Assembly (NCBI RefSeq): GCF_026191915.1
Contig: NZ_JAIMBY010000011.1
Location: forward strand, 62,001-126,000
Length of the DNA stretch: 64,000 nt
Reading direction: 5' to 3'
From: Acidiphilium sp. PA
GTDB taxonomy: Bacteria > Pseudomonadota > Alphaproteobacteria > Acetobacterales > Acetobacteraceae
The position numbers and the translations under genes are program-made. The notes below the pieces were generated by a model. The model did no database searches, was not told where the DNA came from, and saw only the letters and a list, made by a program, of their open reading frames with translations. Below, one piece after another: positions 28,367 to 38,295 of this stretch. How positions within the stretch are numbered: position 1 is the stretch's first letter; each line of letters begins with the position of its first letter.

Positions 28367-30754
28367 TCAAACGATGGCGACCGTAAAATTCCGGCCGCGC
28401 CAACCGCCTTCGGTCAGGTTCCACGTGAAAATCAGCGAGCGCCCGGCGCCGAGCGCGGCCGACGGTAATTCCGCCGCGTGGAGTCCGAGACCCACGTCGG
28501 TCGTCGGCGCTTCGTGGATGGTTGCCCAGTCATCATCGGTCCAGTGAATGACGCCCGGGCCCGAGAGTTCGACGCGGAGGTTCTGACCTGCGGGGATCTT
28601 GCTCCGCCGCCAGGCTTCGCGCCAATCACGGCAGCGTGGCGCGACTGCCTCGACCTGGTAGCGTCGGACGGTTTGCGGCGGCAGATCGAACACCGCTCCA
28701 TCGCGCAAGGAACGCAACAGTTTAACATATTCAGCATGGGCCCATACCAGGGGCATCGCCGATCCGCTGGGGCGGCCGCGGAACAATTCATGCTCGGGCA
28801 GATCATCGGCATCCCACACCTGTTCGGGCAACAGGCCGCCTTCGCTGGCGCAGCGCTCCATCGTGATCCGCAGCGCGTCGGCCCCGGCCGGATCATCGGC
28901 CGCGATCGCGTAATGGGCGCGTTCACCAGTCAGCAATGGCCAGGCCCTGCCATGGCCCGTACCATCGAACGGTCGCCCGTCGTTGTGCTCGCCATAGCCA
29001 TCGTTGGTATAGCGATGCCACACTGGCCCCTGTGGCAGATCGACCTTGGTCAGATGATCGATCACGGTGATCGTATCGCGAATCCGAGGATCGTGCGCGG
29101 CCCGTAGCCCGAACCGGACCAGCGCGAGCGCGTCCGCACCGACCAACTCGTCGGTTGGGACGCACGCTTCATCCGCCGGGCGGTTCCGCACAGCGATCCG
29201 CCCGTGCAGCGCCGCTCCGGCGAGATCGTGATCGCCATCGGCGACGATGCGCAGATAATAGCCGGCCACGCCGCAGCGGAGGGCCAGATCGGTCCCGCTG
29301 ACATAGATCCAGCTTTCGATGTCGGCATTCCATGCATCGGCGGTATCACGCATGAAAGCCGCTTCCGCCGTTCGACCCAGGCGGTCGGCCAGATCGGCGC
29401 CCGCCAGCAGACCGGCGATTTCGACGGCGAGCGTCGCCGGCGTGTAGCCTGCGTTCTCCTCCCAGCGGTCCTGACCGGTGGCCGGCCCGTTCGCGATGAT
29501 GTAGGCGCAGGCGCTGCGGACCATCGGCCAGTATTCGCCAAGCTCGGTTTCGGCGACAGCACCATGGCGAAATGCCAGATCAAGAAGCAGGATTGGAAAC
29601 GCCGTCTCATCCAATTGCAATCCGCTCCAATAGGCGGAACCGTCCAGCCACACGTTCTGAGGCCAGTGGCCGTCCGCTTCCTGGATCAGGCGCAGGTAGT
29701 CGAGCGTGCGGCGGGCATCGGCATTCGCGCCACAGGCGAGAAAGGCGCCCGCGGTTTCCGCCAGATCGCGCGGCCAGACCAGATGATAACCGCCCAGATC
29801 GTCATCACCCTTGCTGGCACCCCATGGGATCGACAGGCTGGCAATTGAGCCACCGGGAAACCGTGGACTTTCGTGGCACCGCATGACCGCCGTGCTGACC
29901 CGGTAGAAATTGTGCGGACCGGTCGATTGGGGGGGATCCAGCGGCTCAAGCCCGCGCTGCCAATGGCGCCAGTTGGCGACATATTCATCCTCGGCACGTT
30001 GATAGCCGCCGGCAAGACTTGCCGCGGCCTGAAACGCCGCTTCTTCAGGTTTGCGCCCGAAGCCGATGGCAATGAGTGCGGGGGCGGTCGCATCGAATTC
30101 GGCGACCAAAGCGATGTTTCCGTCTTCGGCGCGGTCGAACCGTTCCTGCAAGCTGCCTTGACGCTGCAGGATCTGCCATCCGTCGGAGGCGCCGACATAG
30201 CCGACGCTTGTTGCCAGAAACCCTGAGGCGCAGGCCATGGCGAGACAGGTGCCATCGCCAGAGGCGAATACCATGGACCGGCCTTTGTAGGCGCCCACCC
30301 ATCCGGTATTGTGGGATCCGCCGTTGACGAGATGGGGCGCCAGCAGGACAAACAATCGCAAGCCGGTGACACCGGGGTTCGTCGTCAGCGTGATATGCTG
30401 CAACACACAGTCAAAATGCGGATCGGCAACGATTTTTTTGTCGATCCTGAAGCCATGCCGTTCACACGTGTTGGTGATGGTGAACAGCGGGACGCCGTCG
30501 GCAAGGCGCCGCGTGCGGCTCACCGTGCCTCGCTTTTCCTCGACGAACAGGCCGCCGGGTTTCCCATCGGTCACGATCAGCCCGCAATCGCGCGTGCACG
30601 CCTGGTCGACCCGGGGGTAATAGATTTCATCAAGGATGCCGTGGCTGTGGGTAAACCAGACAGCACTGCGGGGCGATAGCGCTGTTCCCACACCGTCCTT
30701 GGCGCTTGACGTCCACCGTGGCGCCAGGCCGGGCGCGCCTGGAGCCGTAGTCAC
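28367..30754 (-). CDS. Glucoamylase / glucan 1,4-alpha-glucosidase, GH15
   Basis: This is a 795-residue GH15 enzyme that releases glucose from the ends of alpha-glucans. A beta-sandwich domain spans about 1-270, followed by the (alpha/alpha)6 barrel at about 280-680. GGYHLVWPRDLAE at 321-333 forms the substrate pocket. The likely general acid is in RWEEN (Glu432/433) and the base is Glu611 in WPLLTGERAHY. No signal peptide is present, so it should act in the cytosol on glycogen or maltodextrin. Its start overlaps the phaR stop by four bases (ATGA), tying it to storage-polymer control. Confidence 0.94.
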   Translation of the reverse strand: MTTAPGAPGLAPRWTSSAKDGVGTALSPRSAVWFTHSHGILDEIYYPRVDQACTRDCGLIVTDGKPGGLFVEEKRGTVSRTRRLADGVPLFTITNTCERHGFRIDKKIVADPHFDCVLQHITLTTNPGVTGLRLFVLLAPHLVNGGSHNTGWVGAYKGRSMVFASGDGTCLAMACASGFLATSVGYVGASDGWQILQRQGSLQERFDRAEDGNIALVAEFDATAPALIAIGFGRKPEEAAFQAAASLAGGYQRAEDEYVANWRHWQRGLEPLDPPQSTGPHNFYRVSTAVMRCHESPRFPGGSIASLSIPWGASKGDDDLGGYHLVWPRDLAETAGAFLACGANADARRTLDYLRLIQEADGHWPQNVWLDGSAYWSGLQLDETAFPILLLDLAFRHGAVAETELGEYWPMVRSACAYIIANGPATGQDRWEENAGYTPATLAVEIAGLLAGADLADRLGRTAEAAFMRDTADAWNADIESWIYVSGTDLALRCGVAGYYLRIVADGDHDLAGAALHGRIAVRNRPADEACVPTDELVGADALALVRFGLRAAHDPRIRDTITVIDHLTKVDLPQGPVWHRYTNDGYGEHNDGRPFDGTGHGRAWPLLTGERAHYAIAADDPAGADALRITMERCASEGGLLPEQVWDADDLPEHELFRGRPSGSAMPLVWAHAEYVKLLRSLRDGAVFDLPPQTVRRYQVEAVAPRCRDWREAWRRSKIPAGQNLRVELSGPGVIHWTDDDWATIHEAPTTDVGLGLHAAELPSAALGAGRSLIFTWNLTEGGWRGRNFTVAIV

Positions 30755-31347
30755 GGTTTCTTGCCCTTGCTCGACTTCATAGCGGCGAGTTCGGCCTGTA
30801 GCCGATCGATCTCGCCGCGCAGCGTATCGATCTCTTCGGGAATCGCCTCGGGCGTGACATCCGACTTGGTCTCGGCGCGAGAGGCGAAGGGTGCGAACAG
30901 GCTCATCGCGCGCTCCATCATGGCGATATTCTGACGGCCGATTTCTTCCATGCCGGGCGGCAGAAAACTGCCCATCGTCTGCTGCATCGCCGCGCGCATC
31001 TGCGCCTGCTGGCGGCCGAACTGCGCCATGGCTGATTCGAGATAACGCGGCACCATGCCTTGCATATTGTCACCATAAAGTCCGATCAGCTGCCGTAGGA
31101 AGGTGGTCGGCAACATCGACTGACCGACTTTGCTCTCTTCCTCGACGATGATCTGGGTCAGAACAGACCTGGTGATGTCTTCGGATGTTTTCGCATCGTA
31201 GACGACAAAATCCCGGCCGGCCCGGACCATCTCGGACAAGGTTTCAAGAGTGATATAAGAGGAAGACTCAGTGTTGTATAAGCGACGATTTGCGTATTTT
31301 TTGATGACAACTTGCGTTGCCGCCGTTTCATCCGGTGTTTGAGCCAT
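30751..31347 (-). CDS. phaR: Polyhydroxyalkanoate synthesis repressor PhaR
   Basis: This is a 198-residue regulator that senses PHB granules and represses phasin and synthesis genes. The N-terminal DNA-binding domain (PHB_acc_N) is clear: VIKKYANRRLYNTESSSYITLETL, in pieces, then DFVVYDAKTSEDITRSVLTQIIVEEE. The PHB_acc segment follows with MLPTTFLRQLIGLYGDNMQ. The C-terminus is a coiled coil, EEIDTLRGEIDRLQAELAAMK. It is divergent from phaA and translationally coupled to the glucoamylase gene downstream. Confidence 0.95.
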   Translation of the reverse strand: MAQTPDETAATQVVIKKYANRRLYNTESSSYITLETLSEMVRAGRDFVVYDAKTSEDITRSVLTQIIVEEESKVGQSMLPTTFLRQLIGLYGDNMQGMVPRYLESAMAQFGRQQAQMRAAMQQTMGSFLPPGMEEIGRQNIAMMERAMSLFAPFASRAETKSDVTPEAIPEEIDTLRGEIDRLQAELAAMKSSKGKKP

Positions 31348-31639
31348 CAGTCTCGCCCTTCCTGTTCACCCGAAACGAACTTCGCAGATCCATGACGAAG
31401 TCGTGGTGCGCTGCGGCAGAATGGCAGAGAAAGGCACTGAATGCTAGCACGGCCAGGCGCCGGGCACAGGGCGTGAGCATCTCGGGCCACCACGGCACGG
31501 AACGCCGTGCCGGCTGCGTGGGTGCATGACCGGGTGAACGGATGCACGACGACGCCGGTTCGTCTCACCAGGCCAGTAGCGGCGACGGCGCAACGGGTTT
31601 ATGCTGGGCGCGGCCAGGACATAAGTGGAGGAAAAATTC

Positions 31640-32812
31640 GTGGAAGACATCGTGATTGTTGCGGGCGCGCGGACACCGGTCGGGAGTTTCAATGGCGCGT
31701 TCGCGAACACGCCGGCTCATCGTCTCGGGGAGGTTGCGATCAAGGCGGTCATCGATCGATCGGGGATCGATGCCGGCGAAATCGACGAGGTGATTCTCGG
31801 ACAGGTCCTGACTGCAGGCGAAGGCCAGAACCCCGCCCGTCAGGCCGCTCGCAATGCCGGGATACCCGATGCAAAGACGGCATTCGGCATCAATCAGGTC
31901 TGCGGCTCGGGCCTCCGGGCCGTTGCCATCGCGGCGCAGCAGATCATGTCCGGCCAGAGCGATATCGTGCTTGCGGGCGGCCAGGAGAGCATGTCGATGA
32001 GCCCGCATTGCGCCCACATGCGCACCGGCACCAAAATGGGTGACATGAAATTGGTCGATACGATGATCAAGGATGGTCTGTGGGACGCGTTCAACGGGTA
32101 TCATATGGGGACGACCGCGGAGAACGTCGCGCGGGCCTATCAGATCAGCCGGGATGATCAGGATGCCCTGGCCCTGGCGTCTCAGCAAAAGGCGTCTGCC
32201 GCGCAGAAATCGGGTCGGTTCAAGGACGAGATCGCGCCCGTGACGCTGTCGGGGCGGAAAGGCGATGTCGTCGTGTCCGATGATGAATATATCCGCCATG
32301 ACTCCTCGGCGGAAGGCATGGCGCGCCTCAAACCAGCGTTCGCGAAGGATGGTACGGTCACGGCCGGCAACGCCTCAGGCCTGAACGATGGGGCCGCGGT
32401 GATGATGGTCATGTCGGCGAAGGAGGCTGCACGGCGCGGCATAACCCCGCTCGCCCGCATTGCCAGTTTTGCCACGGCCGGCGTCGATCCGGCGCTGATG
32501 GGAACCGGGCCGATCCCGTCATCGCAAAAGGCGCTGGATCGGGCTGGTTGGAAGGCTGCAGACCTTGATCTGATCGAAGCCAATGAGGCGTTTGCCGCCC
32601 AGGCTTGCGCGGTGAACAAGGGCCTCAACCTCGATCCCGCGAAGGTCAACGTCAACGGTGGCGCGATCGCGATTGGCCATCCGATCGGGGCCTCCGGGGC
32701 GCGCGTGTTGATCACGTTGTTGCACGAGATGCAGAAGCGAAGCGTCCATAAAGGTCTTGCCACGCTCTGTATCGGTGGTGGCATGGGTGTTGCCATGTGC
32801 GTCGAGCGCTAG
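31640..32812 (+). CDS. phaA: Acetyl-CoA C-acetyltransferase (beta-ketothiolase)
   Basis: This enzyme condenses two acetyl-CoA to acetoacetyl-CoA for PHB, or cleaves it in the reverse direction. The GTG at 31640 follows GGAGG by eight bases and gives a 390-residue protein, the normal thiolase length. An upstream GTG overlaps the ribosome binding site and is rejected. Catalytic marks are the nucleophile Cys in NQVCGSGLRAV near residue 89, GGQESMS, the His in GGAIAIGHPIGASGAR near 345 and the Cys in LCIGGGMGVA. It leads an operon with scoA, scoB and gabT. Confidence 0.96.
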   Translation: MEDIVIVAGARTPVGSFNGAFANTPAHRLGEVAIKAVIDRSGIDAGEIDEVILGQVLTAGEGQNPARQAARNAGIPDAKTAFGINQVCGSGLRAVAIAAQQIMSGQSDIVLAGGQESMSMSPHCAHMRTGTKMGDMKLVDTMIKDGLWDAFNGYHMGTTAENVARAYQISRDDQDALALASQQKASAAQKSGRFKDEIAPVTLSGRKGDVVVSDDEYIRHDSSAEGMARLKPAFAKDGTVTAGNASGLNDGAAVMMVMSAKEAARRGITPLARIASFATAGVDPALMGTGPIPSSQKALDRAGWKAADLDLIEANEAFAAQACAVNKGLNLDPAKVNVNGGAIAIGHPIGASGARVLITLLHEMQKRSVHKGLATLCIGGGMGVAMCVER

Positions 32813-32816
32813 ACGA

Positions 32817-33518
32817 ATGCGCAAGGTCTATCAAACGGCTACCGAGGCGCTCGCCGGACTGCTGCGGGATGGCATGACGATCCTGTCCGGTGGGTTTGGC
32901 CTCTGCGGCGTGCCGATGGCGCTCATCGAAGCGATTCGGGAAAGCGGCGTCGGCAATCTGACGATCGTTTCCAACAATGCCGGGATCGACGGCGTGGGGC
33001 TTGGGATCCTGCTGGAGTCACGGCAGATCCGGAAAATGATTTCCTCCTACGTCGGGGAGAACGCGACCTTCGCCCGTCAGTACCTGGCGGGGGAACTGGA
33101 GATTGAGTTCAACCCGCAGGGGACGCTGGCCGAACGCATCCGCGCGGGTGGGGCGGGGATTCCCGCTTTTTTTACCGCGACAGGGTACGGGACCGCCGTG
33201 GCCGAGGGCAAGGAGACGCGGGAGTTCGATGGTCGGCATTATATCATGGAACGTGGTATCGTCGGCGATCTTGCGATTATACACGCCTGGAAAGGCGATA
33301 CGGAAGGTAATCTCGTCTATCGGAAGACGGCGCGGAACTTCAATCCGATCGTGGCGACTGCCGCGAAGACCACGGTCGCCGAAGTTGAGCATCTGGTCGA
33401 GACTGGTCGTCTCGATGGTGACAGCATCGTAACGCCTGGAATTTTCGTGAAGCGGATCGTTCAGCTCGATCGAGTGGACAAGCGTATCGAACAGCGCACC
33501 GTGCGCAAGCGGGGTTAG
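32817..33518 (+). CDS. scoA: 3-oxoacid CoA-transferase subunit A
   Basis: This is the alpha subunit (233 residues) of succinyl-CoA:acetoacetate CoA-transferase. It shows the CoA-binding [16 protein letters not shown] near residue 25, then [13 protein letters not shown], and [19 protein letters not shown] near 105. ATG at 32817 starts four bases after the phaA stop. Together with subunit B it moves CoA from succinyl-CoA to acetoacetate, giving acetoacetyl-CoA for the thiolase encoded just upstream. Confidence 0.95.
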   Translation: MRKVYQTATEALAGLLRDGMTILSGGFGLCGVPMALIEAIRESGVGNLTIVSNNAGIDGVGLGILLESRQIRKMISSYVGENATFARQYLAGELEIEFNPQGTLAERIRAGGAGIPAFFTATGYGTAVAEGKETREFDGRHYIMERGIVGDLAIIHAWKGDTEGNLVYRKTARNFNPIVATAAKTTVAEVEHLVETGRLDGDSIVTPGIFVKRIVQLDRVDKRIEQRTVRKRG

Positions 33519-33529
33519 GGAGAGCGGAG

Positions 33530-34195
33530 ATGGCATGGACACGAGATCAAATGGCCGCGCGCGCCGCCCAGGAATTGCAGGACGGTTTCTACGTCAATCT
33601 TGGCATCGGCATTCCCACCCTGGTCGCCAACCATATACCGGAGGGGATTTCGGTGCAGCTCCATTCTGAAAATGGGATGCTGGGCATCGGACCTTTCCCT
33701 TTCGAAGGCGAGGAGGATGCCGACCTGATCAACGCGGGTAAACAGACTGTGACGGCGCTTCCGACCACGAGTTATTTCGACAGTGCCGCATCGTTCGGCA
33801 TGGTGCGTGGCGGACACATTGATATCTCAATCCTCGGTGCGCTCCAGGTTGCGGAAAACGGCGATCTGGCCAATTGGATGATCCCGGGAAAGATGGTCAA
33901 AGGAATGGGCGGCGCGATGGATCTCGTCGCCGGCGTGCCGCGCGTGGTGGTGTTGATGGAGCATACCGCAAAAGGGGCCCCGAAAATCCTGAAATCATGC
34001 GATTTGCCGCTGACCGGCAAGGGTGTCGTCAGCATGATCGTGACGGATCTGGCGGTTTTCGAAGTCGATGCCCATAAATCGCCTGCGCTGACCTTGATCG
34101 ATAAGCCGGACGATGTGACGATTGAACAGATCAGAGCCGCAACCGAGCCCGACTTTGCCATCGCGGGCGCCCTGCATGGCACCGCCGCGGATTGA
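33530..34195 (+). CDS. scoB: 3-oxoacid CoA-transferase subunit B
   Basis: This is the beta subunit (221 residues) carrying the catalytic glutamate in [12 protein letters not shown] near residue 47. [18 protein letters not shown] near 21 and [23 protein letters not shown], in pieces, are typical. It follows scoA after 11 bases with GGAGAG before the GGAGATGG start region. It works as a heterodimer or tetramer with ScoA in ketone-body use and PHB turnover. Confidence 0.96.
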   Translation: MAWTRDQMAARAAQELQDGFYVNLGIGIPTLVANHIPEGISVQLHSENGMLGIGPFPFEGEEDADLINAGKQTVTALPTTSYFDSAASFGMVRGGHIDISILGALQVAENGDLANWMIPGKMVKGMGGAMDLVAGVPRVVVLMEHTAKGAPKILKSCDLPLTGKGVVSMIVTDLAVFEVDAHKSPALTLIDKPDDVTIEQIRAATEPDFAIAGALHGTAAD

Positions 34196-34206
34196 GGAGA
34201 GATCGC

Positions 34207-35487
34207 ATGAACGCAAGCAACGCCAGTCTGCAGGCACGGCGTGAAGCCGCCGTACCCCGTGGCGTCGGTGTCGCCCATCCGGTCTACGCCGCGCGTGCTG
34301 AAAATGCCGAGTTGTGGGATGAAGAGGGACGCCGCTACGTCGACTTCGCCGGCGGTATTGCGGTTCTCAATACCGGACACCGGCACCCCAAGGTTATTGC
34401 TGCGGTCGAGGCGCAACTGGCACGCTTTACCCATACGTGTTTTCAGGTCACGCCGTACGAGCCGTATATCGAACTGGCTGAACGGCTGAACGCGATCGCA
34501 CCGATCGAAGGTCCAGCCAAGACGATTTTCCTGACCACCGGCGCTGAAGCCGTTGAAAATGCGATAAAAATCGCCCGCGCCGCCACAGGTCGATCCGGCA
34601 TCATCACCTTCGCCGGCGGCTATCATGGCCGTACGCTGCTGACCATGGGGATGACTGGCAAAGTTCTGCCCTACAAGCGGCTGTTCGCGCCGATGCCGGC
34701 CGAGATCTATCACGCGCCGTTCCCGTTCGAACCGTTCGGCGTGACGGTGTCGGACACGTTACGTGCGATCGAGATGCTGTTCCGGGCCGACATCGAGCCC
34801 TCCCGGGTGGCGGCAATCGTGATCGAGCCTGTCCAGGGTGAAGGCGGCTTCATACCCGCGCCGGCCGAACTGCTGCAGGCCTTGCGCAAACTTTGCGACG
34901 AGCACGGTATTCTTTTGATCGCCGACGAAGTGCAGACCGGCTTCGGTCGTACTGGACGCATGTTCGGCATCGAGCATTCCGGGATCAGACCGGATATGCT
35001 GACCGTTGCGAAATCGCTGGCGGGCGGGTTTCCCCTGTCCGGGGTGATCGGACGTGCCGCAATCATGGATGCGCCGGAACCGGGCGGTCTCGGCGGCACC
35101 TATGCCGGTAATCCGATCGCCTGCGCGGCCGCTCTCGCGGTTCTCGACGTCATCGAGACTGAAGACCTGGTCGAGCGCGCGAACGTAATCGGTGCGACGA
35201 TCAAGGCGGCGCTGCATCGTATCGCATCGCGCAATGACGTCGTGCCGATCGCCGCAATCCGCGGCCCCGGTGCGATGATTGCCTTTGATGTGGTCAAGGA
35301 CCGCGGCGGATATGAAGCCGCGCCGGACCAAACAAAGCGCGTGTTGGCCCGGGCGCGTGAACACGGGCTTATTCTGCTGTCATGTGGCGTCAATGCGAAC
35401 GCCATTCGTCTGCTGGTACCTTTGACCGTCAGCGACACAGTGTTGAATGAAGGGCTGGCCGCGTTGGAACTAGCCCTGGCGGCATGA
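34207..35487 (+). CDS. gabT: 4-aminobutyrate aminotransferase (class III)
   Basis: This is a 426-residue class III PLP aminotransferase. FAGGIAVLNTGHRHPKV near residue 45, TTGAEAVENAIKIARAATGR near 112, the Asp in LIADEVQTGFGRTG near 240 and the cofactor lysine in LTVAKSLAGGFPLSG near 268 match GabT. It converts 4-aminobutyrate and 2-oxoglutarate to succinate semialdehyde and glutamate. Beta-alanine or omega-amino acid specificity cannot be excluded. ATG at 34207 follows GAGGAGAG. It is the last gene of the phaA-scoAB operon. Confidence 0.88.
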   Translation: MNASNASLQARREAAVPRGVGVAHPVYAARAENAELWDEEGRRYVDFAGGIAVLNTGHRHPKVIAAVEAQLARFTHTCFQVTPYEPYIELAERLNAIAPIEGPAKTIFLTTGAEAVENAIKIARAATGRSGIITFAGGYHGRTLLTMGMTGKVLPYKRLFAPMPAEIYHAPFPFEPFGVTVSDTLRAIEMLFRADIEPSRVAAIVIEPVQGEGGFIPAPAELLQALRKLCDEHGILLIADEVQTGFGRTGRMFGIEHSGIRPDMLTVAKSLAGGFPLSGVIGRAAIMDAPEPGGLGGTYAGNPIACAAALAVLDVIETEDLVERANVIGATIKAALHRIASRNDVVPIAAIRGPGAMIAFDVVKDRGGYEAAPDQTKRVLARAREHGLILLSCGVNANAIRLLVPLTVSDTVLNEGLAALELALAA

Positions 35488-35494
35488 CGGTGGG

Positions 35495-37489
35495 CTAGCG
35501 ATACCGCGCCACAGGGTCGGCCGCCTTCACGCGGTGCCAGTTGGCATGCAGCAGGGCGATCTTGTCGAACACGACAGTCAGATCGGCCATCTCACGCGCC
35601 AGCCGGCCGTCAACCGGCAAGCCGCGGTGGGACGGCTCGCCTGAAATAAGGCGGGCACCGGCTGAGACCCGCAGCCATCCGGTTTGACCACTTTCCGGGT
35701 TTGGCAGAGCAACCGGTTGACCGATATGGCAGATCCGCGCGGCCAACGAGCGCTCGCTGGGCGCTGCGAATAGAGCTGAACAATCGGCATTGAGCCAACG
35801 ATAGAGCTGACGCATCGCTCCGGGGTCGAGCAATCGGTCTGGTTTCCCGGGTTCGCGGACGGCGAATGCGAATATGGTCCGTTGGTTGTCCCACGATGCG
35901 CCCTCGCGCTGCAGTGCCGGGACCGGCTGCAGGACGAAAATATCGTGGGTTTTGATTGCCCGAAGGACCGTCTCCTCAAATTGTTGAATGATCGATATTG
36001 TCCGGGGACCTCCGACAGCGGCGAACGATTGGAACTCCGCCAGCGCGGCACGCCAGCGCAGCAGCAGTCCATAGTTCGTGCCGGCCGGCAGTCGCTGAGC
36101 CGCCGTTGCGCCACGCGGCCATTCGCCTTGGCTGAAATAGGCGTCGAGACCTGCCGGCAGCACACCCTTCGTCAATCGGGCGGCCACTGCCGGTGCCAGC
36201 AGGGCCGCGCCCGCGAATGGCGGCCCGGTCAGGAACTTTGATCCGGTGACTTGGACGACAGCGTCCAGAGCGAGATAGTCGCGGATCCGCTGGGGTGCCA
36301 ACCGAAGCTGACAGGCGTCAACAACGATATCGAGCGTGGCGGCAAAGCGGCTCCGCAAGGTGCGCAGCAGCGCCATGGAGGGTGCCAGCAGGCCAGTCTT
36401 CGACACGTCCAGCGCGTGAAGGATGACGCGATGTCCGGCGTCGGCCGCCGAGGTGACCGCAAGGGTAATGTCCGCTTCGACAGAGGCTGCCGGCCTGACC
36501 CGCCCTTCTGCGTCGCGCAGAGGGATCGCGACCAACGACGTGTCCGAGCGGAAGCCTTCGATCGGTTCGGAACGGGAAACGTCGTGGCCTTTTGCTGTAT
36601 CAACCGCGAAATGCCGACCAATCGCTGCCATCGGCACGCCGCTACCGGTCTCCTCAGGTGCTAACAATATCGTTGTGATACGCTGGTCCGCTTGCGGCAG
36701 GTGGCTGAGCGCCAGCGCCAGGAGTTCGCTGTCGGTTCCCGATGCCGCCAGCACGACAGCACTGCCTGGCGGAACCCGAAACGCTCTTCCGATCGCCCGC
36801 CGAATCGCCAACGCTTCACCGAGAAGTGCCGACCGGTCACCGGATCGGAGCATGTCCGCAGTCAGACGGAGCCGCGCACGGTCGGCCGCCTCGTACCCGC
36901 GCTCCGAGGCGGAGGAGGCCGTAGACGAGGCGAAGGTGACTGCCCAGGGTCGGGGGCGATGACTGCACCCGTACCCGTTCAAGTCGGTCTGCGGATCGCG
37001 CAGAAGACGAATATCGCCTCCGGTTTCCATGATCGTTTCACATGTTCCGATGAGTGGCCAGAGGTTTATGATTCTGGCGGCCTCGTCGGCCATAAACGTG
37101 GGGGAAGCGCCGGTCCAATGGATCGCCAACGAGCGCATGACATCCTGTAAACGCCCCGGTGTGGGCGGCCGGTCATCGGCCATCGCATCGATCCAAGCTA
37201 AACTCTGCCCGGTCGCAAGATGCTCTGACTTGGCAAACTGAGCCGCTGCGCGTGCGGCGGCCCAGCACGCCAGGGTGATAGAAAGACCCGTTTTGACGAG
37301 AAAAATCCATTCACCGGCGAGCCGTGCGAGGATCAGGATTACATGCGGGTCGCCATTGTTGCCCAAAGCCACCCGCCCTTGTGGATCGACCGCGAGCTCA
37401 TTCGAAGTGGTCGCGAAACCGACGGGAATTGTCCGCAGCGGCCAGAAGGCGTGATCATTGCTGATCCGCGACTCAATCCATGAGTTCAT
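35495..37489 (-). CDS. Orphan protein with class V PLP-enzyme-like core
   Basis: This 664-residue protein does not match a family I can name. The middle and C-terminal parts resemble fold-type I class V PLP enzymes. VVLAASGTDSELLALALS, about residue 235, would be the cofactor-phosphate loop. VDACQLRL supplies the Asp and QVTGSKFLTGPPFAGAALL, about residue 430, supplies a candidate Schiff-base lysine. The first 150 residues (from MNSWIESRISNDHAFWPLRT) match nothing I know, and include a hydrophobic helix near 75-95. ATG at 37489 is preferred because longer starts run into yraN. It converges on gabT and follows yraN on the same strand. The reaction is unknown. Confidence 0.75.
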   Translation of the reverse strand: MNSWIESRISNDHAFWPLRTIPVGFATTSNELAVDPQGRVALGNNGDPHVILILARLAGEWIFLVKTGLSITLACWAAARAAAQFAKSEHLATGQSLAWIDAMADDRPPTPGRLQDVMRSLAIHWTGASPTFMADEAARIINLWPLIGTCETIMETGGDIRLLRDPQTDLNGYGCSHRPRPWAVTFASSTASSASERGYEAADRARLRLTADMLRSGDRSALLGEALAIRRAIGRAFRVPPGSAVVLAASGTDSELLALALSHLPQADQRITTILLAPEETGSGVPMAAIGRHFAVDTAKGHDVSRSEPIEGFRSDTSLVAIPLRDAEGRVRPAASVEADITLAVTSAADAGHRVILHALDVSKTGLLAPSMALLRTLRSRFAATLDIVVDACQLRLAPQRIRDYLALDAVVQVTGSKFLTGPPFAGAALLAPAVAARLTKGVLPAGLDAYFSQGEWPRGATAAQRLPAGTNYGLLLRWRAALAEFQSFAAVGGPRTISIIQQFEETVLRAIKTHDIFVLQPVPALQREGASWDNQRTIFAFAVREPGKPDRLLDPGAMRQLYRWLNADCSALFAAPSERSLAARICHIGQPVALPNPESGQTGWLRVSAGARLISGEPSHRGLPVDGRLAREMADLTVVFDKIALLHANWHRVKAADPVARYR

Positions 37490-37604
37490 CTCTATCAAGC
37501 GCAGTCTTCCAACCTCGAAATCATGTTGCTCATCGGAGTTCTTGCACGGGAGGTCGTAAATCCGCCACCCCCACCGGGATATTCCAGGCGAAAACAAGAA
37601 CGCA

Positions 37605-38009
37605 TCACGATCCTGCCACATCCGCCCTGAACGCATCCGCAATTGTAACGACGGCGCCCGCTACGACCAAGACGACATCAAAGCGTGTCATTTCCCGGCT
37701 CCATTCAGGATGTTGGGCAAGAAGAACCTCGGCGGCCGCAACCAGGCGTGATTGTTGCCGTCGCGTCACCGCGTCTGCTGCGGCACGCTCGTCAGCGCGT
37801 GCCTTTACTTCGACGAAAATGATCGTGTCCGCATTCGCCATGACCAGGTCAATTTCACCGAGGGCCGTTCGGGCGCGCTGTGCCAGCAATTCGAACCCCA
37901 TTCGCTCGTACCAGTCAGCCGCAAGTCGCTCTGCCGCTCGTCCGGACGCCTCGGCTCGGGATCGTTTTGCATCGCGCTTTTGGCATTTTGACAATCTTTT
38001 ATTAATCAT
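37605..38009 (-). CDS. YraN/UPF0102 nuclease-fold protein
   Basis: This 134-residue protein belongs to the UPF0102 (YraN) group with a restriction-endonuclease-like fold. GRAAERLAADWYERMGFELLAQRART opens the domain, in pieces. GEIDLVMANADTIIFVEVKAR carries the Asp and the E-x-K metal-binding residues, and VTRRQQSRLVAAAEVLL follows. The in vivo role is not settled; it may act in DNA processing or uptake. Here it is away from its frequent neighbour rsmI and 115 bases upstream of the orphan PLP-like gene on the same strand. Confidence 0.9.
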   Translation of the reverse strand: MINKRLSKCQKRDAKRSRAEASGRAAERLAADWYERMGFELLAQRARTALGEIDLVMANADTIIFVEVKARADERAAADAVTRRQQSRLVAAAEVLLAQHPEWSREMTRFDVVLVVAGAVVTIADAFRADVAGS

Positions 38010-38295
38010 CTGTGAAATGATTCGTCATTGCATTAAACTCGTCTCACGATTATGTCAGCTCACGAGCAATAGGTACCTGCGGTTGCATATCGAGCAGTGT
38101 TTTCTGTTTTTTGGATTTCTCGAAAAAATCTATTGCTCCCGTCGCAGTTAATGAGTATATGTTTAGCCTACTCACTATTTTAAGAACTCTACCTGATTTG
38201 AGATACGAACCTTCTATTTAAAACGTCTTGTCGATTCGCCTGCAGCCAGAAACAATACCGGGGTACGGCCCGGTTTACGAGTGGGGGTTAACACT
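38010..38295. other. AT-rich divergent promoter region
   Basis: This AT-rich stretch separates yraN (leftward) from the XRE regulator (rightward). It holds no gene I can support. GGGGG at 38283-38287 is the likely ribosome binding site for the regulator, nine bases before ATG 38296. The low GC could reflect both promoters or the edge of an insertion. Confidence 0.45.
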
